A stretch of DNA of 13,141 bases from contig DCGT01000014.1 of the NCBI GenBank assembly GCA_002315315.1, positions 1 through 13,141 on the forward strand, written 5' to 3'. Made by a program: the position numbers and the translations under genes. The notes beneath the pieces were generated by a model. It did no database searches. It saw nothing but the letters and a program-made list of their open reading frames with translations, and was not told where the DNA came from. The DNA is from Faecalibacterium sp. UBA1771 (lineage in GTDB: Bacteria > Bacillota > Clostridia > Oscillospirales > Ruminococcaceae). Positions 1-7,223 of the stretch are shown here, piece after piece (the stretch's first letter is position 1; every line of letters starts with the position of its first letter).

Positions 1-240
1 CTCAAATACCTTGCCGACAACGATTACAAGGACCTCTCCGGCGAAGCACTCAAGGAGGCTATTTCTGCCAGCATCAAAGCAAAGCAGAGCAACCTCGTCG
101 GCAATATGGCATCTCAGGGCACAACTCCCCGTCAGCTTACCGACCTCATCGGCTCACTGTGCGACTTGACCAGCGGCTCGGGCGATAAGGGTACTCCGGT
201 AGTCCTTGTTCAGGGTTATTTTGATAACTATACGATGTAA
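1..240 (+). CDS. C-terminal end of an unrecognised protein (partial, 5' end outside window)
   Basis: The first frame is open from base 1 to a TAA at 238-240, giving 79 residues that end in GYFDNYTM. The fragment is largely polar and looks helical at the start (KDLSGEALKEAISASIKAKQ), followed by a glycine/serine/threonine-rich stretch and a short hydrophobic segment (TPVVLVQGYF). I see no membrane segment, metal-binding cluster or family signature, so I assign no function. The frame is taken as coding because it is open to the window edge, has a coding-like composition, and is followed 33 bases later by a clear intrinsic terminator, as expected for the last gene of a transcription unit. The start codon and most of the protein lie upstream of the window. 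Confidence 0.6.
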   Translation, partial: LKYLADNDYKDLSGEALKEAISASIKAKQSNLVGNMASQGTTPRQLTDLIGSLCDLTSGSGDKGTPVVLVQGYFDNYTM

Positions 241-273
241 TTGCACCAAATAATACAATTTGTATTGTTCTGA

Positions 274-302
274 GGACTGTCACGACCGTGGCAGTCCTTT
301 TT
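274..302 (+). terminator. Intrinsic terminator after the partial first gene
   Basis: A 10-bp stem (274-283 with 288-297, one G-T wobble) closes on a 4-base loop and is followed directly by TTTTT at 298-302. It lies 33 bases after the stop at 240, so it should end that transcription unit and insulate the DUF2142 gene downstream. Confidence 0.9.
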
Positions 303-325
303 ATCGTTGCCAGACTACATCATTA

Positions 326-354
326 TTGCATTGACAATCCGTGTATCGTATAAT
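326..354 (+). promoter_or_regulatory. Probable sigma-A promoter of the DUF2142 gene
   Basis: A perfect -10 box TATAAT lies at 349-354. A TTGCAT at 326-331 gives 17-base spacing but matches the -35 consensus only in TTG. A perfect TTGACA sits at 331-336, but only 12 bases from the -10, which is too close for normal sigma-A use. The -10 is convincing and the exact -35 is ambiguous. It lies between the terminator at 274-302 and the start at 386. Confidence 0.6.
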
Positions 355-385
355 TAATGTATATTAAAAGATAATGAGGACCATT

Positions 386-2260
386 ATGAGCATTTCTTAC
401 GATTTCAAGACGAAAACGAAAAATGCCTTTTTTATGGCGGTACTGTTGTTACTGTGCTGCTTTTTTATTGTTTGGCAAGTTCGATTAAACGAACAGCTTT
501 ATTTCCATTCGGATACGATGTATTGCGGTTCCGAAACAACATTTATTTCCGATGGCGACAACTATTCACAGAGCTTTGCCGTAGGGAACACAAGATTTCA
601 GGGAATATATTTAATGGTTGACGGCTTTGGCGACGGAACCGTCACAGAGAGGCTTATCGACTCCGACGGCAATATTGCGGTCGAGAACACAGCCGCTCTT
701 TCCGAATGTGTTAATGCCGTCCGTCATACCCTGCTTCTCGATGAAGCGGTCAACTGCTCTCCCGATACGGTCTATACATTGGACATTTCATGCGTATCTG
801 AGGACGGAGGAATATATGTAAATACCGAAAACGGTGAGCTTGCCGCTCCCTTTACCATAATATATGAAGCGGTAGAAATCGACAAGCTTACAATTGCTCT
901 TGTCGGAATAATGACTGCCTGTTTTGCGGTTCTTTGCATAATTAATCTTCTCAAAATACCCGATGAAACGAAATTCATTGTATTTTTTATCATATGCGGA
1001 ATTGTTTTCTCGGTCGGAATAACTCTCGTTGCCGGTCCCGATGAGGGTAATCATTATTACAGAATACTCGAAATATCACAGGGGCGCTTTATTTCGGCGC
1101 TTGTTCCGACTGTGCCGAGCGGTGTTCTGCCCGACTATTACCGCTCCTTTTTTGCTCCGATAAGATACAACCTTTTGCATATCAATGATGTAATAGATTT
1201 TGACAATCAATATGTCGCCGCATACCAAAATACGTCGGTCTATTCTCCCGTATGCTATCTTCCGCAGGCATTGTTTGCGTTTATCGCGCGGCAAATCTCC
1301 GACAATCGGATTTTCATACTATATATGATTCGTCTCGGCAATCTGATAAGCACGGCTCTTTTGCTCCATTACGCCGTAAAAACAATACCTGTCGGAAAAT
1401 ACATAATGATGCTCGTATCGCTTCTCCCGCCGATAATTCAGAGCTGCTGTACCGCCTCAGCAGACGGCATAACCTTTTCGGTCTGCTGTGCATTTACCGC
1501 GCTGTTCCTCAAGGTTTATTTGCAGCCCGGTGTGATGACAAAGAAACAGATTTTCGGGCTGTATGCGCTGTCCGTGCTTCTCTGCCAATGCAAGCTCGTC
1601 TACTGTGTACCCTGTCTGCTTCTTTTCTTCATTCCCAAAAACAAATTCATAAGCGGCAAATCCCGCTTGAAGCATATACTGTACCTCGGTACGATTCTCG
1701 TTATTACAGCGTTCGGCTGGCTCGCAATTGCTTCACGCTATCTCGCCATTCCCATGTATGACGGCATAGACACCGCCGCACAGATTGATTTCATCATTCA
1801 CAATCCGATTAAATTTGTTTGGAATATAGCCAAAACGGCAACCAATGTTGTAACTCACGTCGAACAGATGCTCGGCTCGTGGCTCGGCTGGTACACGATA
1901 GCCATTCCGTCAAGCGTAGTTTATATTTATTTCCTGCTGTTAATTGCCGTGGTTATGTTTGACTCGACAATCAGCGAAAAGCTTAAACCAATTACATCAT
2001 TCGTAATGATATTTACCGGTCTTTTAAATATTCTTATGGTATATGTTGCCGAATATATTCAATACACCATTCCCGGCAATGATTTGGTAAGCGGTATTCA
2101 AGGCAGATATTTTCTTCCCTGCATCTGTCTGCTGTTAATCCCAATCTCGTCTCAGCTTCGCAAATATACCAAGCCCTTTCCTGCGTCCTTCAACTTTATT
2201 TTTGCGGCGGCAGTCATTACCGTTTGCTCGGGCGCTATCATCATTTCACAAACCTATTGA
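386..2260 (+). CDS. DUF2142 family multi-pass membrane protein, GT-C glycosyltransferase-like
   Basis: The product is a 624-residue integral membrane protein. The likely start is ATG 386, since GAGGA at 376-380 sits 5 bases before it; the in-frame ATG at 374 would overlap that ribosome site. A membrane helix at about residues 14-31 precedes a non-membrane segment of roughly 130 residues. Many hydrophobic helices follow from about residue 168, ending in a helix near the C-terminus. Just after the third helix is a GPDEGNHYYR segment (residues 217-226), which matches the P-x-DE-x-x-H signature I associate with DUF2142 proteins. That family resembles GT-C enzymes that use polyprenyl-phosphate-linked sugars outside the membrane, and it often occurs in cell-surface polysaccharide loci. 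Here it is monocistronic with no glycan genes beside it, so its substrate is unknown. By eye its coding sequence is richer in A/T than the housekeeping genes at the right end. Confidence 0.85.
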   Translation: MSISYDFKTKTKNAFFMAVLLLLCCFFIVWQVRLNEQLYFHSDTMYCGSETTFISDGDNYSQSFAVGNTRFQGIYLMVDGFGDGTVTERLIDSDGNIAVENTAALSECVNAVRHTLLLDEAVNCSPDTVYTLDISCVSEDGGIYVNTENGELAAPFTIIYEAVEIDKLTIALVGIMTACFAVLCIINLLKIPDETKFIVFFIICGIVFSVGITLVAGPDEGNHYYRILEISQGRFISALVPTVPSGVLPDYYRSFFAPIRYNLLHINDVIDFDNQYVAAYQNTSVYSPVCYLPQALFAFIARQISDNRIFILYMIRLGNLISTALLLHYAVKTIPVGKYIMMLVSLLPPIIQSCCTASADGITFSVCCAFTALFLKVYLQPGVMTKKQIFGLYALSVLLCQCKLVYCVPCLLLFFIPKNKFISGKSRLKHILYLGTILVITAFGWLAIASRYLAIPMYDGIDTAAQIDFIIHNPIKFVWNIAKTATNVVTHVEQMLGSWLGWYTIAIPSSVVYIYFLLLIAVVMFDSTISEKLKPITSFVMIFTGLLNILMVYVAEYIQYTIPGNDLVSGIQGRYFLPCICLLLIPISSQLRKYTKPFPASFNFIFAAAVITVCSGAIIISQTY

Positions 2261-2265
2261 ATAAA

Positions 2266-2331
2266 AACGGCAGGATGCCCCCGCTCATTGTGAGTACGGG
2301 TAGTATCCTGCCGTTGCTTTTATTTCTTTTT
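2266..2331. terminator. Bidirectional terminator between converging DUF2142 and radical SAM genes
   Basis: A perfect 11-bp inverted repeat (2266-2276 with 2305-2315) encloses a 28-base loop that can itself form a smaller hairpin. A T-rich tract follows on the plus strand (2318-2335), and a run of As precedes the stem (2263-2267), giving a T-run when read on the minus strand. It lies between the two converging stops at 2260 and 2320 and partly overlaps the end of the minus-strand gene, so it probably serves both. Confidence 0.85.
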
Positions 2332-3498
2332 GTTAAGTCTTTCCATAATCTGTTCGGGTGTTTTGCCCAAACGCGAGAGACGCATTACCTCTTCCATTAT
2401 CGGCTTGGAATGTTCGAAAAACTCAAACAAGCCTCTGCACAGATAATATTGTCCCTGTTCTCCTCCGTCAGCAACTCCGAAACGGTCTTTCAGACATCCT
2501 CCCCCGCATACGGTGAGATACGGACATTTGCGACATTGAGAAGTAAGACTGTCCCGCTTCGCGTTGCCGAACTCGGTCTGACACACACTGTTGAGCAGTC
2601 GGTCGAGACGGTCGACGGGCATGGTTCCGAGTCTATGCTCGGAATCCACAAAATGGTCACAGCTGTAAACGCCGCCGTCCTCCTCCACAACAAGTACCCT
2701 GCCGCAGGTCTGAGCCATCCAGCAAAGCGCCGCCCTGCCGCCCGCCCAAACCTTTGCGGTCTCGGCAAAAAGCTGAACATCGGTTTTGCCGAGGTCGTGA
2801 GTAACCCATTCGTCGAAAATCTCGGTCAAAAACCTGCCGTAAGCCTCGGCGGACACCGATTCGGGCGACATACTTCCATCGTCAAACCGCACAAGCACGG
2901 GTATGAATTGAATCCACGCCACACCCAAATCGCGGAGAGCACGATAGGTCAGCAACGGATTTTCAGCCGAATTGCTCGTTACGGTGCAGAGAATATCTGG
3001 GTCTATTCCCCTGCCTTTAAGGCGTTCAACCGCCGCGCGCACTCGCTCATAGGTGGCATTACCGCCCATATCAAGACGGTTTGCATCGTGAACGCACTGT
3101 GCTCCGTCTATGCTTATACCTACGTCAAACCCGTTCTCGACTATAAAATCACACCATTTATCATCGAGCAGTAAACCGTTGGTCTGCAAATTGTTGATAA
3201 CCTGCCACCCTCTCGGCAGGTATTTTTTCTGAAACGTCACAACACGCTCGTAAAACTCTATTCCGGCAAGCGTAGGCTCGCCGCCGTGCCATGTGAACGA
3301 CACCATAGGTCCCGGCGAAGCGTCTATTGTCTGCCGAATGAGCTTTTCAAGCAGAGAATAGCTCATTCGGTTCTGCTGTTCATGCTCGGAAAAACGGTAT
3401 TTTTCAAGATAATAGCAATACCTGCAATGCATATTGCACCGTGAGCCGACCGGCTTTGCGATTACGGCAAACGGTTTTTTCTGCATAGACGGACTCAT
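2320..3498 (-). CDS. Anaerobic sulfatase maturase-type radical SAM/SPASM enzyme
   Basis: The 392-residue protein belongs to the radical SAM anSME group, which oxidises an active-site Cys or Ser of a sulfatase to formylglycine using SAM and iron-sulfur clusters. The SAM cluster motif CxxxCxxC is at C21, C25 and C28. HGGEPTLAG is at 71-79, and NLQTNG plus GISIDG follow at 103-108 and 127-132. The SPASM region has C259, C265, C280, C322, C325, C331, C335 and C354. As I recall the Clostridium perfringens enzyme, the spacing is nearly the same, and D281 beside C280 corresponds to its proposed catalytic Asp. Length is normal for the family. The start ATG overlaps the stop of the upstream hydrolase gene as ATGA, with no clear Shine-Dalgarno site, so translation is probably coupled. 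No sulfatase gene is in the window, so the substrate could be a distant sulfatase or another peptide. Family assignment is firm; substrate is not. Confidence 0.9.
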   Translation of the reverse strand: MSPSMQKKPFAVIAKPVGSRCNMHCRYCYYLEKYRFSEHEQQNRMSYSLLEKLIRQTIDASPGPMVSFTWHGGEPTLAGIEFYERVVTFQKKYLPRGWQVINNLQTNGLLLDDKWCDFIVENGFDVGISIDGAQCVHDANRLDMGGNATYERVRAAVERLKGRGIDPDILCTVTSNSAENPLLTYRALRDLGVAWIQFIPVLVRFDDGSMSPESVSAEAYGRFLTEIFDEWVTHDLGKTDVQLFAETAKVWAGGRAALCWMAQTCGRVLVVEEDGGVYSCDHFVDSEHRLGTMPVDRLDRLLNSVCQTEFGNAKRDSLTSQCRKCPYLTVCGGGCLKDRFGVADGGEQGQYYLCRGLFEFFEHSKPIMEEVMRLSRLGKTPEQIMERLNKKK

Positions 3499-4259
3499 TT
3501 GAGGTGCTTGTCAAAGAAGGCAAGACATTTGTTCCACGAATCCATTGCCTGCTCCTGGCGGTACATCGGGCGGTCATAATACCATATACCGTGACCCGCT
3601 CCGTCATAACGATAAAATTCGTATTCCTTGCCGAGATTTTTGAGAATCTCCTCGGTCTTGTCGACATCCTCCTTGGGCGGGAACTGATCGTCGTTTCCGA
3701 AAATACCCATAAGCGGAATATTCAGTTTTTCGGCATAGTCGATAGGAGCGACGGGCTGACCGGCAGTCAGCTTTTCGGGAGCCTGAATGACATTTCCGCC
3801 CCAGCAATCGACAGCGCAGGTGAAGCCGGGTACGGTGCAGGCGGCGAGGAAGGTGTGACGGCCGCCGGAGCACATACCGATTACGCCGACCTTGCCATTG
3901 GAATTTGCCTGACAGCGCAGGAATGACAGAGCCGCGGCGGTATCTCCCATAACGGACTCATCGGGAACTCCGCCGATTTCCATAGCCTTTTTGCTTATCT
4001 CGCCCGGTGTGCCATGACCTAGACGCTCGTTGATATTGGGGCAGATAACGCTGTATCCATGCTGTGTGAAGCGGCGGGCGCTCTCACGCAAAAACTCATC
4101 CCAGCCGGGCATATGCGGTATAAGGACGATGCCGGGGAACGGACCGGTGCCGATGGGACGGGAATAATAGGCGTGTACCTTATCTCCGTTGTAGCCGTCG
4201 ATAACCACTGTTTCGGCTATCATTCCCTCATAGTCTGCCGTGTTAAGTGAATTCCACAT
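3495..4259 (-). CDS. Dienelactone hydrolase family alpha/beta hydrolase
   Basis: The 254-residue cytoplasmic-looking protein (no signal peptide) has an alpha/beta-hydrolase layout. FPGIVLIPHMPG (41-52) is the beta-strand/oxyanion region. The nucleophile elbow is GMCSGG (128-133), with Cys130 where dienelactone hydrolases carry their catalytic Cys. An acid Asp lies in GNDDQFPP (D190 or D191), and the catalytic His is H223 in GAGHG. The family hydrolyses esters and lactones, but sequence alone does not fix the substrate. AAAGGA about 11 bases before the ATG is the probable ribosome site. The gene is first in a two-gene unit, and its last codons overlap the ATG of the radical SAM gene by 4 bases, so the two are likely made together. 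A promoter is visible at 4296-4323. Confidence 0.88.
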   Translation of the reverse strand: MWNSLNTADYEGMIAETVVIDGYNGDKVHAYYSRPIGTGPFPGIVLIPHMPGWDEFLRESARRFTQHGYSVICPNINERLGHGTPGEISKKAMEIGGVPDESVMGDTAAALSFLRCQANSNGKVGVIGMCSGGRHTFLAACTVPGFTCAVDCWGGNVIQAPEKLTAGQPVAPIDYAEKLNIPLMGIFGNDDQFPPKEDVDKTEEILKNLGKEYEFYRYDGAGHGIWYYDRPMYRQEQAMDSWNKCLAFFDKHLK

Positions 4260-4295
4260 AGTAAAAATTTTCCTTTCAAAATTATATTTGAAATT

Positions 4296-4323
4296 ATTAT
4301 AGCATAATTCGGTTTGTTGACAA
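4296..4323 (-). promoter_or_regulatory. Sigma-A promoter of the hydrolase-radical SAM operon
   Basis: Read on the minus strand, TTGTCA (4318-4323) is separated by 16 bases from a perfect TATAAT (4296-4301). The TG dinucleotide of an extended -10 lies just before the -10 box. The predicted transcription start falls about 30 bases before the ATG at 4259. Confidence 0.75.
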
Positions 4324-4405
4324 CGGATTATCTCTTTATATACCGGATAAAAATTTTATACAGGTAATTCTCAAAAGCCGATAATACGCAATCAAATCTA
4401 TACAG

Positions 4406-4437
4406 ACATACCCCTGCCGAAACCGACAGGGGTATGT
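4406..4437 (-). terminator. Putative terminator hairpin after the aldo/keto reductase gene
   Basis: A perfect 11-bp inverted repeat (4406-4416 with 4427-4437) with a 10-base loop begins 9 bases after the reductase stop at 4446. The downstream minus-strand sequence is only moderately T-rich, so termination may be inefficient or the hairpin may mainly stabilise the 3' end. Confidence 0.6.
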
Positions 4438-4445
4438 ACGAATAA

Positions 4446-5585
4446 TCAGAAATTCTTCTCGAAGACGTCGACGATTTCTTTGAGAATGTCGGTGATGGGC
4501 AGATGCTGCGGACACTGGTCCTCGCAGGTGCGGCACTCGATGCACTGCGAAGCGATTCCGCTTCTCTCGCCTGCCTGCAGATATCTGCGGCGGATTCCGT
4601 CAGTCGATTCAAACTGCTTATACTGGTTGAGCAGGTCGATAAGTGTAGGAATGGCAATGTTCTGCGGACAGGTTGCAACACAGTAGCGGCAACCGGTGCA
4701 TCCGATGCGCGGAATGGCGCGTATAATCTCAACAGCCTTGTTGACAGCCTTGTATTCCTCGTCGCTGAGCGGCTTGAAATCGGTGAAGGTGTTGATATTG
4801 TCGAGCAGCTGCTCCTCGGAATTCATACCGCTCAGACAGACAAGCAGACCGTCAAGCGAGCCGCAGTAACGCATAGCCCACGAAGCCATGGAAGCGTTGG
4901 GGTCAAGCGCACGGAAAACCTTCTGTGCCTCGGCGGGAAGTGTGGCAAGCAGACCGCCCTTGAGCGGCTCCATAATGCTGACCGGAACATTGTGCTTTCT
5001 CGCAACGTCGTAGCATTCCTTGGAGCGCACGCCCTCATCAAGCCAATCGTGATAGTTGAGCTGAAGCTGAACGAATTCGGCTTCGGGGTGCTTGGTAAGG
5101 ATTTCGTCGAGATGCTCCGGAGAATCGTGGAACGAGAATCCGATATGCTTGGCAAGACCCTCTTCCTTGAGGTGCTTCATAAAGTCCCAGCCGCCGAGCT
5201 TTTCGGTAACGGCACTCGAGCCGGTATTGAGACCGTGCAGAAGATAAAAGTCAAAATAGCCTGCCTTTGTTCTGTTGAGCTGTTCCTTGAAAATCTCGTC
5301 GTATTGGCTCTTTTCCCTTATCATCATAGCCGGCATTTTGGTAGCGAGCTTAAAGGACTCACGCGGATACTGTCCGCATATTACCTCTCCGACCGCCTTT
5401 TCAGACGCGCCGCCGTGATAAGGGTAAGCGGTATCAAAATAAACAAAGCCCTTTTTAAGATAGATATCAACCATCTTTGCAACCGCATCAAGGTCGACAG
5501 AGGGGCTGATTTCATCGCCCTTGGTGGGGAGACGCATAAGTCCGAAGCCGAGCTTGGGCATATCCTTGCCGAGATAGTCTGCCAT
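4446..5585 (-). CDS. Aldo/keto reductase with C-terminal twin 4Fe-4S (ferredoxin-type) domain
   Basis: The 379-residue protein has an N-terminal aldo/keto reductase TIM-barrel (about 10-285). The usual catalytic set is visible: D51 and Y56 in FDTAYPYH, K83 in ATKMP and H117 in LLHG. An iron-sulfur region follows with CxxCxxCxxxCP motifs at C296/C299/C302/C306 and C348/C351/C354/C358, each able to hold a 4Fe-4S cluster. This fused architecture is common in anaerobic Clostridia, where the clusters suggest electron exchange with ferredoxin-like carriers in addition to or instead of NADPH. The physiological substrate is unknown. GGAGG is 7 bases before the ATG, supporting this start. A promoter is at 5652-5679 and a hairpin follows the stop. 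The open frame that runs on the opposite strand over most of this gene is a shadow. Confidence 0.92.
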   Translation of the reverse strand: MADYLGKDMPKLGFGLMRLPTKGDEISPSVDLDAVAKMVDIYLKKGFVYFDTAYPYHGGASEKAVGEVICGQYPRESFKLATKMPAMMIREKSQYDEIFKEQLNRTKAGYFDFYLLHGLNTGSSAVTEKLGGWDFMKHLKEEGLAKHIGFSFHDSPEHLDEILTKHPEAEFVQLQLNYHDWLDEGVRSKECYDVARKHNVPVSIMEPLKGGLLATLPAEAQKVFRALDPNASMASWAMRYCGSLDGLLVCLSGMNSEEQLLDNINTFTDFKPLSDEEYKAVNKAVEIIRAIPRIGCTGCRYCVATCPQNIAIPTLIDLLNQYKQFESTDGIRRRYLQAGERSGIASQCIECRTCEDQCPQHLPITDILKEIVDVFEKNF

Positions 5586-5651
5586 ATTATTTCCTCCGTT
5601 ATCTGTTGCACTGCGGTAAAAATCCGCAGTCGCATAATTATTTATAATAAT

Positions 5652-5679
5652 ATTATATCATAGGTTGAAGTACAGTTAA
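5652..5679 (-). promoter_or_regulatory. Probable promoter of the aldo/keto reductase gene
   Basis: On the minus strand a perfect TATAAT (5652-5657) lies 16 bases after TTAACT (5674-5679), a 4 of 6 match to the -35 consensus. The start at 5585 is about 65 bases downstream, leaving a leader that is A/T-rich near the promoter. Only the -10 box is strong. Confidence 0.55.
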
Positions 5680-5725
5680 ATAAAATCGGTGTGTAAGTTC
5701 TTGAATTTATTATCCGATTACCGAC

Positions 5726-6190
5726 TCATATATCAAGCTGCATATATACGCGGAACTGCTCAAATCCGACCGCCTCGTAAAATTTCATTGCACCTTCATT
5801 AAAGCTCCAGCAGTCAAGCTCAATTTTACCGAAGCCCTTTGCCTTTGCCTCGCTCTTGATAAAATCCATAATCTGCGTAGCAACCGTTTTGCGGCGATAG
5901 GCTTCATCTACGCCGAATTCGTCTATATGAAGATAGCAGCGGGATTTGTTGTATGCCGATTCGGGTCGCTCGACGTACTGCACCACCGCAAAGCCGAGAA
6001 TTTCCCCTTGGTGCGTAGCAACGATGACATCGTATCTCTCATCTTCAAGAAAAAAGCGGTACAAATCCGCCAGCTCATCTCCGAAGCCGCCGCGGAAAAT
6101 ATCGGGTCTGCCCTCGACATGTAGCTCGTTGACCATTTTTCGCAGCTCGTTGACCCTTTTCATATCGTCGATATTTGCGTATCTTATCAT
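5726..6190 (-). CDS. GNAT family N-acetyltransferase
   Basis: The 154-residue protein has the size and layout of a single-domain GCN5-related acetyltransferase, which moves an acetyl group from acetyl-CoA to an amine. GEILGFAVVQYV (62-73) corresponds to beta-strand 4. HIDEFGVDEAYRRKTVATQIM (88-108) is motif A, the CoA-pyrophosphate loop. NEGAMKFYEAVGFEQF (131-146) is motif B with the usual late Tyr (Y138). The loop reads RRKTVA, with Thr and Ala where the common R-x-x-G-x-G/A pattern has a central Gly, a mild departure. GAGGTG is 7 bases before the ATG. The gene is separated by 140 bases from the downstream reductase, which has its own promoter. The acceptor substrate cannot be told from sequence. 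Confidence 0.88.
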   Translation of the reverse strand: MIRYANIDDMKRVNELRKMVNELHVEGRPDIFRGGFGDELADLYRFFLEDERYDVIVATHQGEILGFAVVQYVERPESAYNKSRCYLHIDEFGVDEAYRRKTVATQIMDFIKSEAKAKGFGKIELDCWSFNEGAMKFYEAVGFEQFRVYMQLDI

Positions 6191-6206
6191 ACATATTCAC
6201 CTCATA

Positions 6207-6248
6207 AATATAATAATCAAATTATACTTCACTGTAAACAAAATGTAC
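6207..6248 (-). promoter_or_regulatory. Candidate promoters for the GNAT gene
   Basis: On the minus strand two overlapping sigma-A-like sites can be read: TGTACA-17-TATAAT and TTTACA-17-TATTAT. The second matches consensus better, but its start point would nearly touch the Shine-Dalgarno site. The first gives a more normal leader. One of them probably drives the gene. Confidence 0.45.
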
Positions 6249-6275
6249 ACCGAAACAAATATACAGTTGTCTCTG

Positions 6276-6304
6276 TTGCCTGACGGAATAAATCGTGATA
6301 TAAT
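6276..6304 (+). promoter_or_regulatory. Sigma-A promoter of the MoaF-like/DUF3842 operon
   Basis: TTGCCT (6276-6281) is spaced 17 bases from a perfect TATAAT (6299-6304), with an extended -10 TG at 6296-6297. It lies about 65 bases before the start at 6369 and is divergent from the GNAT promoter region. Confidence 0.75.
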
Positions 6305-6368
6305 TTTGTTAAAGCATTTACAATGTTTTACTCAAAATCACTAATTTTTTGTGCAAGGAGATAGTATT

Positions 6369-7220
6369 ATGGACAACAAACCGCTTAACCCTAAAAAATA
6401 CGTTACCGAGTTCTGCACTGAGCTGGTCGGCAAGAGCTTTATGTTCGTAATGGACGACGGCTACGAGTATGTTGCAAGTTTCCTCACCGGCGACGCCGTT
6501 ATGTGGGCAAAGCACGGTGAACCGTTCGTTTGGGAGAAATACCATTGCCTTAAATCGGACGATACCACCTATTTCGTAATTATGGACGTTGCCAACGCCG
6601 AGGTACGTACCCTTCGCACTGTTGTCATCGACCTTGAGCAGGCACTCGTAACCTTCCAGATTGCCCGTCAGGGACTCGTTCCGGGTCGTCCCCGTCTTGT
6701 CAAAACCGAGTTTATCTTCGGCGCAATCAGACAAGACAACAAAGAGCTTACCTTCAAGCGTCACGCCTTCTCCGACGAGCTGGTCGGCAGAAAGATTACA
6801 TGGCACTATTCCTCCGGTTTCGTCAACACTCACATCTACACAAGCGAGAATTATTATCGCATTCGTCCGCTCGAGAAGGAAATCGCCCCCGCCGATTCGA
6901 GTCAAGAGGTTCTCGACAAAATCAAGGCTCAGGAGGAACAGGACGCCAAGTGGCTGTATGAGGAGCCGTTCCGCTGTGTCAAGATTAAGGACAACTGCTG
7001 GCTGTGCAGCGGCATTGAGGAGAATATGAACCGCGTCAACAATATGACCGGTGGCAACAACCTCGTTTTCCTCACAAATATGAATGTCGGTCTTGATGTC
7101 GGTCGTACCTTCAGCATGAATTCTCTCCAGGAGCCGGAGTGCGGAATGTTCCGTTCCACCGGTGAATTCATCGAGGAGGACACCGCTGTCGAGCACAAGC
7201 CGTCCCCGTACAGAGTATAA
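6369..7220 (+). CDS. MoaF-like two-domain protein
   Basis: The 283-residue soluble protein appears to be built from two related halves. Half 1 (about 19-100) starts LVGKSFMFVMDDGYEY. Half 2 (about 138-250) starts LVGRKITWHYSSGFVNTHIYTSENYYRI. The second half resembles the MoaF C-terminal domain pattern (LVG, Y-S, HIY, later a V-G-x-x-x-D-like segment), and both suggest the lipocalin-like beta-barrel of MoaF-type proteins. MoaF was named from a molybdenum-cofactor gene cluster, but its biochemical role is unclear and no molybdenum-cofactor gene is visible here, so a small-ligand-binding or enzymatic role is only a guess. The start is ATG 6369 with AAGGAG 8 bases upstream; an in-frame GTG at 6351 would lie ahead of that site. 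The DUF3842 gene follows after 3 bases, so they form an operon. Confidence 0.7.
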   Translation: MDNKPLNPKKYVTEFCTELVGKSFMFVMDDGYEYVASFLTGDAVMWAKHGEPFVWEKYHCLKSDDTTYFVIMDVANAEVRTLRTVVIDLEQALVTFQIARQGLVPGRPRLVKTEFIFGAIRQDNKELTFKRHAFSDELVGRKITWHYSSGFVNTHIYTSENYYRIRPLEKEIAPADSSQEVLDKIKAQEEQDAKWLYEEPFRCVKIKDNCWLCSGIEENMNRVNNMTGGNNLVFLTNMNVGLDVGRTFSMNSLQEPECGMFRSTGEFIEEDTAVEHKPSPYRV

Positions 7221-7223
7221 TTT

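Noticed and set aside
331..354. TTGACA at 331-336 as the -35 of the DUF2142 promoter
   Set aside because: Only 12 bases separate it from TATAAT, too short for sigma-A; TTGCAT at 326-331 gives 17 bases, though its match is weak.
2224..3174. Long plus-strand open frame (316 codons) after the DUF2142 gene
   Set aside because: It crosses the bidirectional terminator and lies opposite the radical SAM gene with all its conserved cysteines; it is a shadow.
4503..5663. Long open frame (386 codons) on the plus strand
   Set aside because: It lies fully opposite the aldo/keto reductase gene, whose catalytic and iron-sulfur motifs are unmistakable. It has no ribosome site or family signature.
6318..7196. 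Long minus-strand open frame (292 codons)
   Set aside because: It is antisense to the MoaF-like gene, which has a promoter and a strong Shine-Dalgarno site; the antisense frame has neither.
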